The notes below the pieces were generated by a model. The model saw only the letters and a program-made list of their open reading frames with translations, ran no database searches and had not been told where the DNA came from. Positions 1 to 10,063 of a DNA stretch of 64,000 bases are shown here, one piece after another. The stretch comes from Magicicada septendecula (lineage: Eukaryota; Arthropoda; Insecta; Hemiptera; Cicadidae): assembly GCA_034769895.1 (NCBI GenBank), contig CM068367.1:1315921046-1315985045 (forward strand), given 5' to 3'. Each line of letters starts with the position of its first letter. Within the stretch, counting starts at the first letter, position 1. The position numbers and the translations under genes were made by a program.

Positions 1-1529
1 ATAAATAAAAATGGAAATGGCAGAACTCAAAAATTTGGAGAGGGGAGTCATATATTCCAACATATAATTTTTAAACTTAACCAATTCAAATAATTGCAAG
101 AAACAAAAGGGAATATAAACCTTTTAATAAAATATGAGATTAATAATCATAAATATAACTTAAAAATGGCAGAATTTGCATAATGACAGGAAGTTGGTTG
201 TGAAAATTTACCAGATACAAAATGAAAGTAAAATTACCAATTTTAGATAAAAAAAACATAATAAAACGGCATTATTTGATATTAAAATATGCCGAATGAA
301 CTGAAGGATAAAATTAAGTAACATCTAGCTAATAAATTTGAATAATAACCAAAGTTTAAGCAGTTATATAATGTAATTTCAAACATGCACAGGATGCAAA
401 GTAAAATTCGAACAATGTAAGGAATAATATTGCATTGGCTAAGATTTTAGTCGAAAGTGAAGGAAGTACGTAGTTGATTATTGAACGTGATACGGTGCAC
501 TTGACAAGAGTATTTTAATCGAGCTAACCTAATTTATCGTACCGTAATGGCGAGTCAGTGAATGACACAAATTTGAAAAAACGCGAGTGGCGACTAAAAA
601 CATTGTACAACATTGACACAGTGACATAAACACTTCCAAGAGACAAAATAACATTGTACAGCACTAAACTACAGTCAAATAACATATTTAAACACCATAA
701 AACAGTATAAATCATAACCATAAAAGAGTGCCTGAATGACAGAAAGTGAACGGACTTATACATACACCACTATTCAAAATACAACACTGAAACTTCACCC
801 AAGACACTAAACCAACATCCGAAGGAAGATTTGCTGACACCAGGACGTGAATACTGCCAGAAAATATCTTTATTGGAAAGGCCCGTCTTCGAGGGACATT
901 TGACCAACTCGACGGCAGCCATTTGCAATTTTCGTCATCACTCAGAACACCGCCTTCTAGTATTGTCAGCGACACGGTTCGAAATCAATCTTGTTTATTT
1001 CAATTAAATATATGTATTTAATATTAAGAATTAATTATTGTAACGTTATACTTTTTTAATATTGGCCCGATTTCTCTGACTTTAACTATGATTAGCTGTT
1101 AAAAGAACCTGATTACCTTTTATATAAAAAAAACTTGTAACATTTCGATACCCTGAGAGTCGATTTTATAATCGACAAGAGTCTTGTTAACCAATTATAC
1201 AATAAATCATTTATACTTGTCACCTCAAAATAGTTCTTTCTTTATTAAACATAACCGTTTACAATTAATTTAATTTAAACAATATAATACAAGAATTTCA
1301 CCACATCAGAAGGAAGATAACCTCCAAAACGAAAAGTAAACAAATATCGATTGTACCTGGAGACAATCTTATAAGTGGTTGGAGTTTATTGAAAATACTA
1401 AAACATTAATAAAATTTCCTAGATAAGTGAGACACGTTTCAAAACTTCACGAAACACAATTAATTAATTGTTTTTAATTAATTGATTGATAAAAAGAAAA
1501 TTTTTTTTAATTATAAAATTTTTTTTAAA
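1..1529. other. AT-rich flank, no gene seen
   Basis: This stretch lies upstream of the G1 gypsy element. It is AT-rich with a moderately GC-richer patch around 780-975. A short perfect palindrome-like sequence lies near 1161-1176 and an AATAAA near 1200. The open frames here are short and show no domain I recognise. It may contain the upstream part of the G1 5' LTR, but I found no second copy in the window to prove it. Confidence 0.4.
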
Positions 1530-1697
1530 CACAATTTTTATTTCTTCAACAAACAACGTTTTTAAAACATTTTGTAACACTACACCTATGCCACTTTAAC
1601 ACTATATATAAAGGTTTAGTTACAAATTGGCTAGCCCAAACAGTGGGGCTTAATTAGAAAGGAAGCAGATCAGAAATCATTTTTAACACGTTCTAGT
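1530..1697 (+). repeat. Putative 5' LTR segment of gypsy element G1
   Basis: This 168-bp segment is repeated at 15742-15910 with about three differences. The shared homology stops exactly where a primer-binding-site-like sequence begins in this copy (TGGCGCACAACTGAGGGGC at 1699), which is the expected LTR/internal boundary. A second, more degenerate site (TGGCTAGCCCAAACAGTGG from 1628) lies inside the repeat. The 5' boundary is uncertain: no TG terminus is obvious and 168 bp is short for a gypsy LTR, so this may be only the 3' part of the LTR. Confidence 0.5.
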
Positions 1698-1698
1698 T

Positions 1699-1717
1699 TG
1701 GCGCACAACTGAGGGGC
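1699..1717 (+). promoter_or_regulatory. Primer binding site of G1 (tRNA-Lys1,2-like)
   Basis: TGGCGCACAACTGAGGGGC resembles the tRNA-Lys1,2-type site TGGCGCCCAACGTGGGGC, with a few changes. It sits directly after the repeat end and about 90 bp before the gag ATG. Confidence 0.55.
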
Positions 1718-1807
1718 TTTAATTAGCGATTGAAAGGCCAATACAATCTGCCCAATCACTAATTGGAGTTCGGCAGCAGCTATAAAGCCAGAGAAATTGA
1801 CGGAAAA

Positions 1808-4112
1808 ATGCAACGACGTGCAACATCAAAGAAACGGACGGCGGAGGCCGAAAAAGAAGTAGAGATGGACATGGAGAATAAAGAGGCGACGCCAGTAGAT
1901 GTGGAAGAGTCATTGCCACCGGTATTGTCAAAACAACCTGCACAACCAGGGGAACAACCTGAGATGCCCACACAGACGGAGGACATCAATGTTCCAGAAA
2001 AGGAGATGGAGAAATCCAAAACAAAGGAGGATATTAGGATGGATAAGATGATAGAAATGTTCCTACGGGAATTCAAATCTTTGAAAGAAGACAATAATAA
2101 AAAGACGGAAAAAATAGAAGAAAGCAACAAATCCAACAAGGAAGATTTGAAGAAGCAAATGGAGGAAAACAGTAAGAAAATGGACAAGAAAATGGACGAA
2201 GTAATAAGGAAAGGAAAGAAGATAGCCAGTCTTTGAAAGAAGATTTGGGAAATAAAATCGAAGAAACAAATAAAAAGATGAAAGAAAACAGTAAGAAGAT
2301 GGAAGAGAAGATGGGGAAGAAGTTAGAAGAATTGAAGGAAGACAACCAATCGTTCAAGGAAGAATTCAAGTCGACTAAAGAAGAATTGATTAAATAAAAT
2401 TGAAAACACCAATCAGAAAATCGATGAAACCAGGAAGAAGATAGAAAAGAACAACCGACAATTGAAGGAAGAGTTGAAGGAAGATGACAAGAAGTTGGAA
2501 GAGAAGATGGGGAGAAGTTGGAAGAATTGAGAGAGGACAACCAAATTTTAAGAGAAGAATTAAGGGAGGTCAATCAGGAGAATCTGGACAAACTTGACAA
2601 AAGAATGGAATTGTTAAGAGAAGAACTGAATAAGGAAATCAGTGTTAACAAGAATGCGATGAATAAAAAGATGGAAGAAGAACACATAATGGTGAATAGA
2701 CAGATCCGAGAGATTGACGGGAAGTGCAACCAGACCGAAAAGGAGTTATAAGAATTTAAGGAAGTAGTAAACATCAAGTTTACAAATATAGAAGAACATA
2801 GCTGCAGGAAAGTAGAGGAACAGAGGAAGGAAAATCAAGAAGAATTCGGGAGAGTACGGAACCAAGTCGCGGAACGGTGTGATGGTATGCAAGAGGCGAT
2901 GACCAATATCACAGGTCAGGTGCGACAAAGCCAAGAAGAGATGGAGGCTTTAAGAAATAGACCGACTCATTTCACCGGATTGCCCATCAACGAAAGCCGA
3001 GAATGGCTCAACTTCCGGCAGTACAAGCGGAAACCGATGGAGTTCCTGGCGAGGGTAGATGAATACTTCGCCAAACATAAAATAACGCAATGGAGCCATA
3101 ACAGGGAAATCTTGGACGAGTCATTCAGGGAGATGACGGATAATTGGTGGATGGCTAACCGGAGCGAGATTGCCGACTACCAGCAGTTCCGGAGAATGTT
3201 TAAGTCGAAATACTGGTCTGAAACAACCCAGAACCTGATCCGTGATAACATATGCAACGGACGATACAGGGCACAAATAGGCAGTAGCATGACAGCCTAT
3301 TTCTTAGGAAAGGTGTGCATGGCGAAACACCTCGAGCCGGCTATACCTGAAGAGTGCCTGGTAAATAATCTCTCATATCACTACGACGAAGACATTGTCA
3401 GGGCCCGGAGAGGTAGCCAGATCAAGACAGTACAGGTAATGACGGAATTGATAGAAGGTACGAAAATGAAGAATATTATCGCCAGAGCAGGAGGAGGAAT
3501 GAACGACCAGAGGCGAGGCCGAATCAATACCCGAGTAACGGCAATAACCATCCCGGAAACCGAAACCAGCCCAATAATTACGACGGCCATAATAACCCGC
3601 CGCGTAATAGCAACAATTTTAATGGCAATGCTAACGGTATTAGGAACAACAACCCCTATCCTAATAATAGGAACAATTATTATCAGCCCCCTAATAGCCC
3701 GTACAGTCAGATAAATCCATACCCCGGTAATAATGGTGATAGACCTTACCCACCCAATAGAAATTATTATAGCAATAATTATAATAATAATAATAATAAT
3801 AATAGAGTATCATGCCCGAGGGTTAATTTTACAAGAGCAGAAGATCGCGGTCCGAGGAGATACTACCAACCACGGAGGAACAGCTTCCACGGTGCAGACA
3901 GAAGATGGAGAAGTGCGGAACGGGACGGTCCACGACACGAACAAGGAAGAAGAAGTACCAGCCTGGAGGATCTTGGCCGACCACAGAACAGGGAAATAAA
4001 CCTCGAACAGGGTACAGAGCGTCAGGAAACGACCCAGAGTTTCCCGAACGATGCCTCGGTCAATCCTAGTACGAACGATGACCACAATGCTTTAAACGGG
4101 AGGAGGCAGTAA
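1808..4112 (+). pseudogene. gag: Gag of G1, frame-broken (coiled coil, capsid, Asn-rich nucleocapsid)
   Basis: Gag forms the particle of an LTR retrotransposon. The first ATG is at 1808; the frame also opens slightly upstream without an ATG. The first ~145 residues are charged (Glu/Lys/Asn), ending in a long coiled-coil-like repeat tract that runs through several frameshifts (2237-2517). One open frame then runs from 2518 to 3714, broken only by a TAA at 2749-2751. It includes a capsid-like region with the motif FKSKYWSE, which recurs as FRAKYWSE in element B. Around 3480 the reading frame must move by -1 to continue into an Asn/Pro/Arg-rich nucleocapsid-like tail (poly-Asn near 3783-3810) that ends at the TAA 4110-4112. 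No CCHC knuckle is visible. The copy is dead through multiple frameshifts and a stop. Confidence 0.8.
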
Positions 4113-4303
4113 TTAACGACGACGACCCGTTACTGCTTATACTTCCTGGGTTAAACAAAGATGAGTTGCAACAAGCAACCAATTGTAAAAACATCACGAT
4201 AATTAGTAACCATTACTTGAAAGATATTCGAACTGAACTTTTAGAGGAGAACTAAAAAAGCCTCAATAATAATAATAACGAAATACTATATATAACAGCA
4301 GAG

Positions 4304-6515
4304 GTGGAAGGAATTCCCGCTAAACTAATGATTGACACAGGTGCAAATATTTCCATAATAAACGCCAATGAACTGGAAAGGATACAGAGCGAATGTGGGA
4401 AAACTTTGCCAATGTTACCGGTAAATAACATTGTATTGATAGGCGCAACTGGCCGCCAGAATAAAACCATTAGGAAGCAAGTTTCTTTAAGTGTCGTTAG
4501 CCGCGATATAGCTTTAGACATGGAATTTTTGATCGCCACCGGATTACCATTTGACATACTCGTCGGTTGCGATATTCTGAGAAGGTATTCTGCCATTATC
4601 GATCTTAATCTCGAGAGAGTATCACTTTTCCCAGACGGAATAACATGGACCGCAAATTTGGTAGGAGGCGCAAATATACTTCCTAGCCCTATACATCAAC
4701 AACTTCGTAAAATTAATATCATTAGGAACAGCCCCCTTCATAAACCAATTCTATACAACAATGGAGGAGAGGATTTATGGTCAGTAAAAATACAAGAGAT
4801 ACGGGACTTCCAGTGTGGAACCAATAACGATAAAATACCTGTACATCTAGCAGATCGTTTAGTCAGAGTATATGAGAAGTACAAGGCAGTGTTTTCAGAT
4901 GAACCAGGTAAGGTTAAAAACTATCAGTGCAAACTGGAATTCAAAGAAAACGTGGAGTTTAACCGGAGATCATATCCAATCGCGCATTCGCTTAAAGAGG
5001 CCATGAGAACAGAAATTAATAAGATGATTGAAAATGACATAATTGAGATTCGTCAGTCTCCTTACACTAGTCCAATTATTGCTGTTCCCAAGAAAGACGG
5101 ACAAGTCCGGCTCTGTTTAGATGCGCGCGAACTGAACAAAACAATAGTGAATGACAGAACCTCACTCGGTGAAATAGAGGAGATATTAAAACGTTTTCAT
5201 GGCACTAAGTTTATCAGTACCTGGGACACTGTACGTGGTTTTTGGCAAGTGGAGTTGCATCCACAAAGCCGTCAGTACGTGGCGTTCATTTTCGAAGGGC
5301 GCAATTACCAGTTCAAGAGACTGCCCTTCGGACTTGTAAATTCTGTCGCCATCTTTGTGGCATGTATGGACCAAATTCTTGGACAAGAAGCACTCCAATT
5401 TACCACCGTCTATGTAGACGACTTACTCATTACATCAGAAACCTGGGAGGAACACTGCTATAGAGTAGAATATGTACTAAGCAAATTAGCGCAAAACAAC
5501 ATAACTCTGAAGTTGGAGAAATCCAAGTTCATTGCGCGCGAAGTACAATTCTTAGGTTTCAATCTAGACGATAGAGGTATTACCCCGTCAGCAGAGAAAG
5601 TGGAGGCAATTCAGAAGTTCCCGCAGCCAAGAAACAGGAAACAATTACAATCTTTCCTCGGACTCTGTAACTATTACAGAAAGTTTCAGAACCGATATTC
5701 CGAGTTGACAGCCAAGTTTCAACCACAATTATCTGCTAAAAACAAATGGACCTGGGGTGAAGAACAAGATCTTACATTCCGCTTGATAAAAGAAAAGTTT
5801 CTGGAGAGCGTTATACTTCGTCACCCAGATTTCAAGAAACCATTCTTTTTAAACTGCGATGCTTGCGACCTGAGCTTAGGAACGACTTTATACCAGGAAG
5901 ATGAGGAGGGTCAGCAACTGGTAATAAGCTTCGCTAGTCGCACGCTGAATCAGTGCGAAAAGAACTATAGTGTAACAGAAAAGTAATTGCTTAGCGTGGT
6001 GTTTGCGTGCAGCAAGTTCCGAACATACATTCTCGGGTATCAAGTCACTGTTCGTACTGATCATAAATCCATCTCGTTCCTACGTAGGTGCAAATTGAGT
6101 CATGGCCGATTGGCTAGGTGGGTACTCGCCCTACAAGAATATGATCTGAAATGGGAATATATTCCGGGAAAAAAGAATGTGGTAGCAGATGTATTATCAC
6201 GGATAAATCTGGAAGATCAGACTTTCGAGGGAGAGAAGGAGAGCTTGGTTAAAATTTACAACATATTTAAGACCAGAGCCGACCTACAAGCTCTATTAAT
6301 AAATATCCGTATCCACCAACAGTCTGATCCTAAACTGAAAAACATCATGAGTCGTTTGGAAGCCAACGATGACACTGTTTCCAAATATTACCATCTAAAC
6401 AAAGGAATATTATTCATAAAAACAGCTTTGGATGAAGAGACATGGAAGGTGATAATTCCACACCAAATCGAAAAGGAAGTCATAATAGATTATCATGTCA
6501 GGTATGGCCACATGG
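4304..6515 (+). pseudogene. pol: Pol of G1, N-terminal part: protease, reverse transcriptase, RNase H
   Basis: Reads as Ty3/gypsy Pol. The aspartic protease is at the start (active site MIDTGAN). Reverse transcriptase follows from about residue 200, with fingers/palm motifs (RLCLDARELNK, RLPFGL) and an intact catalytic YVDD. RNase H follows (FLNCDACD, FASRTLNQCE). A TAA at 5984-5986 interrupts RNase H; the same frame continues through RTDHKSISFL and VVADVLSRIN to the start of the integrase zinc-binding region (HVRYGHM). The frame opens before 4304 without a clear ATG, as expected if Pol is made by frameshifting. At 6515 the gene is split by a solo LTR. One stop in ~2.2 kb plus the insertion indicates an old but recognisable copy. 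Confidence 0.88.
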
Positions 6516-7674
6516 TGTGAAGGTCCTCGCCTTCTACCCTTTTAATTAAAAATTACTCATCATAAAATAATACTTACCGCTGCCAGAATTTCACTTACCG
6601 TCATGGTCCCCGTAAAACTTGCTTTTAAAACTGCCCAGGTCGCCACGATATTTTTGTAAGGTTATATATCGAAACCTTTACACTTTTGCCCTTATAAAAT
6701 CCCGCTATCTGACTATAATAAAACTCAGAAAATCCCAAAATTTCGTTAGACGAGTTGTCAACACAGAAAACTAGGAAATGGTTTACGGCGAAATAACTAC
6801 ACTACCACATGTTTATAGAAGAATGAACCTTTTAATTACTCTTTTTATTTTAATTAAATACTCTATCATTGATTATTACATTTTCTTTATATTTAAAATG
6901 TTTACTAATTTTAGTCCAATAATTTTGTATAGACTACGACTACTACATCTTTCTAGTTGAGCCAGTACTTTTAATAACCCATACACACACTCACTCAATT
7001 TACATTTCCTTTTTAAAACTTCCTATTTAATTAATGAGCTCTTTATTAATTATAATGTTTTGGCCAAATGAAACTGTCTTTACACTTGTTACCTATTTGC
7101 GTAATATCCAAACGTTGTACACTATATTGTCCGGAACTGTTTTCACTAGTCACTCTCCACTCCGAACACAGTTTATTATTACCTTACGTCATTTTATATT
7201 ACTTGGTAGGCCTACTTTTGTATTTTTTCGGCCTACCAAGAACTCGTCCGAGGCTACCGTTTTTGTTCTGGTAACTGTCTGCTGATTGTCTGGCCGCTCA
7301 GCCGTGCGTTGCAACGGAACTGGCCGCACGTTATTATTTGTACACTTTTAATACTTTTGAATGTTTACACACTTTCTTAGATAGGCCGGATTTATTTTAA
7401 CGACCTATCTTGTAAACCCGAGGCCACTGTTTTTTAATTAACAAACTTTACTGTCTGATACTGCTTACTACTGTTCACTCTCTAATGACACACTGCAGAC
7501 TGTAGACTGTGTCACAAGGCTGCTGCTGGCGGTTACGCAATGCGTCTGGCAATTGTTTTGGCTAACAATGTGCATTGCTGTACTGGAGGCTCCTTACAGG
7601 TGCAGTTAACTATTGAATTACTGAATTAAATACTGATTTATATAAAATAAAATTCCCATTTCTGTACCGTTACA
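6516..7674 (-). mobile_element. Solo LTR inside G1 integrase, TSD ATGG
   Basis: The insert has exact termini: on the minus strand it starts TGTAACGGTAC and ends TTCACA. It is flanked by the 4-bp duplication ATGG (6512-6515 and 7675-7678), and removing it rejoins the G1 integrase zinc-finger region. It is homologous to the N4 LTRs (52039-53094 and 56599-57654). A 41-bp stretch at 7520-7560 is identical to N4 52916-52956, although the rest is much more diverged. It has no internal region or second LTR, so it is a recombination remnant (solo LTR) of a relative of N4. Confidence 0.9.
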
Positions 7675-8654
7675 ATGGGAGCGCTAAAAGTGATACAGGC
7701 TTTAGAAGAAAACTGTAAAATAAAGAATATCAACCGAAAGGTGAGAAATTACATAAAGTCCTGTAATATCTGCCAATGCGTCAAGATAAACAATGAGAGG
7801 GTATAATGATACCTATTAACTCAAATGCAAAACTGGAAAAAGTGTTCTTGGATATCTGCGGGCCATTTCCCCGTAGCGGCGGTCGACACAGGTATAAGTA
7901 CCTGATAATAATCATGGACCACTATACCAAATATATAAAGCTATATCCGGTTAATCGGGCAACAACAGCGAAAGTTCTTGCGGTGATCATCGATTTGTAT
8001 GTGCCAGAGATCGGTAGACCATCTTCCATTATTACCGACCATGGTACGCAATTTAAGGGGAGGAGGTGGCGAGACACATTTTTAGCACTTGGGATCAAAA
8101 CCTATAAGACGTCAGTCTACCACCCAAGTAGTAATCCGGCTGAGAGAGTACTGAGAGAAGTGGGTAGGATCTTGTACTGTCACAACCAACAAAGAAAGTG
8201 GCAAGAGTACTTAGCAGCAACAGAGACATTCCTAAATTTCGCCCACCATCCAGCTATAGGAATTACACCATACTCCACCATGTATGAGAAGCCGACTCCC
8301 CGAGAAATTGAACAAATCATCGAGTTTCCACCAAACAATGATCGCAAATTCAACAAGTTGAGATTCTATAACAAGGTGGCTGAAGACCAAGAGAAACGCC
8401 AAGCCAAATACCAAAAGGCAATAGGGCGTATAATAACATATAGAGAGGGGGAGAAAGTTCTCCTAAAAAATCGAGAATTGCCCAGCACCCTAGAAGGGAT
8501 AACCAAAAAATTATTATTGCTCTATACAGGACCATATGTTGTGGTAAAAGATAATCGTAACAACACCTATGAACTGAGAGAGATAGTTTCCGGAAGAGTT
8601 AAAGGTGTGTACAATCAAGCATCTATGAAAAAGTACTATGAAGAAGAAGTTTAG
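7675..8654 (+). pseudogene. pol: Integrase of G1 (C-terminal continuation of Pol)
   Basis: The sequence resumes the zinc-binding HHCC domain after the solo LTR (CNICQC near 7766-7783). A frameshift/stop at 7804-7806 leads into the open frame 7806-8654. The catalytic core carries the D,D,E triad: the first D in LDICGPFP, the second in ITDHGTQF, and the E in NPAERVLREVGR. The C-terminal part ends with a GPY/F-like motif (YTGPYVVVKDN), typical of gypsy integrases, and no chromodomain is visible. The enzyme would insert the cDNA. The main body is one open frame of 282 residues, so damage is modest apart from the N-terminal breaks. Confidence 0.88.
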
Positions 8655-9170
8655 AATTTTGAATTTTAATATAAAAATAAATTCGAAAATAAATGTAAGC
8701 ACATCTTACAACCAAATATTTATGAGAAACAACTTTATGGAAAAATAAAAGAAAGATTTTGGAATTTAAAATAAAAAAAATTTAAAAATGAAGTAAGACC
8801 AACTTACTATAACTAATTTTGTGAAAAAACTTTATGGCAAATAATTAAGAATAATTTGAATTTAGAGAAATACCAAAGAATTCAGAAATAATTGTAAGAT
8901 TACCTTACTACACACAGTTTTGAAGAGATACCAAAACCAATATGGAATAATTAAAAAGGAAGAATTAGAGTTTAGAAATATATATAACAAAGAGTTAAAA
9001 ATTAAGTAAGCACATCTTACTATAAACAATTTTGAAGGAAACAATTTTGGGAATAAATGAATTAAACAGCATTTGAATTTTGATAAAATGTCAAAACTTT
9101 GAAACGAAATAAGATCAACTTATTACAATGATTTATGAGAAATGTTATGGAAATAGACGAAAAGAAGAGG
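8648..9170 (+). repeat. Five degenerate ~100-bp tandem repeats, each with a 5-bp palindrome
   Basis: Directly after the integrase stop, an AT-rich repeat of about 98-112 bp recurs. Each unit carries an inverted pair: GTAAG-5 nt-CTTAC at 8695, 8793, 8894 and 9006, and ATAAG-5 nt-CTTAT at 9109. Around these are looser shared words (aattttg, gaaaca, ttatgg). Two weaker units may follow, near 9212 and 9292. Function unknown; candidates are a protein-binding array (compare the Su(Hw) sites of Drosophila gypsy, which sit elsewhere in that element) or an RNA hairpin series. Confidence 0.75.
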
Positions 9171-9905
9171 TTGAATTTTGCATAAAACTAACAAAGTTCT
9201 AAAAACAAATATGTGCCATTTATAATTGAATTTAGAAGATAATAATATGATTAATTCAGAAAAAAGAATTAAAAATAATCCAGAATAAATGTGAATATCT
9301 AGCATTTGAAGGTGTAGAGAAGAAAAACAAAAAAGAGTGTGATATACAAGAGAAGGCAAAAATTTGGAAGCAAAGAGAAGAATCTGTTATTATAGTAAAA
9401 TTATAAAAAATCCAAGAAAGAAAAACAATAAAATAATAATGAGAACAGCCTATGATTTACTTATGAAACGAATGGAAACAGTTAATCAAGAAAAAGGAGT
9501 ACGATATTACTCAGTTCTGAAGAAGCAAAGAAGACTAACTCATACCAAACATATGGAGAAGATGATTTTGAACCAATAATAATAATAAGACCTATATGAA
9601 ATGCAAAGAGAAGAAATACCACATGAAATATAATATAAATGAATTAATGTTAATGAATGCGAAGGCGGATTAATAACTTTCTAAGAGAAAGGAAAGAACA
9701 AAATGTTTAAATAATATGATCAAAATAACAACCTGAATATCTAATATAAAGATACAAATTTAAAAAATTAAATATAATAAAATAAGACCATTCAAATAAT
9801 GAATAAGAAAACACTATATGTAAAGACCATGCTAACACTGTAAGTAACCAGAAGGAAGTATAAAGAGAATTCAGATGGATGAGAAAAAGAGTTACACTAT
9901 AACCA
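9171..9905. other. AT-rich 3' region of G1, no gene seen
   Basis: Low-complexity A-rich sequence. A 71-residue open frame at 9364-9579 is Lys/Arg-rich and has no recognisable domain; I do not consider it a gene. No polypurine tract or 3' LTR of G1 could be defined before the next element starts at 9906. Confidence 0.4.
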
Positions 9906-10063
9906 GTATAACAAAAGAAAAAAGTGTGTGTAAGTATAGTGTTTTGTCATGTATTATGTCGGGCGTTACCTCCGCGCACTTTTGGTACTTACTGGTGACT
10001 GGATCCTTTGCGGTGATGTAGTCCTGTAACACAACTTAATACTATGTTTTTTGTGGGCGCCAC
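9906..10063 (-). repeat. 3' terminal repeat of N2
   Basis: Near-identical partner of 15588-15744 (about two substitutions). On the minus strand it begins GTGGCGCCCAC and ends GTTATA. A short inverted repeat TTGGAA/TTCCAA lies just outside it at 10064-10082. Confidence 0.65.

Noticed and set aside
524-975. Two minus-strand open frames
   Set aside because: No recognisable domain or splice context; compatible with chance.
5242-5463. Open frame overlapping G1 RT in another frame
   Set aside because: Shadow of the RT coding sequence.
8690-9170. Palindromic repeats as a CRISPR-like array
   Set aside because: Repeats are degenerate, only the 5-bp arms are conserved, there are no unique equal-length spacers, and the context is a eukaryotic retroelement.
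9364-9579. 71-codon open frame
   Set aside because: Lys/Arg-rich low-complexity translation of A-rich DNA, no domain, no homologue in the window.
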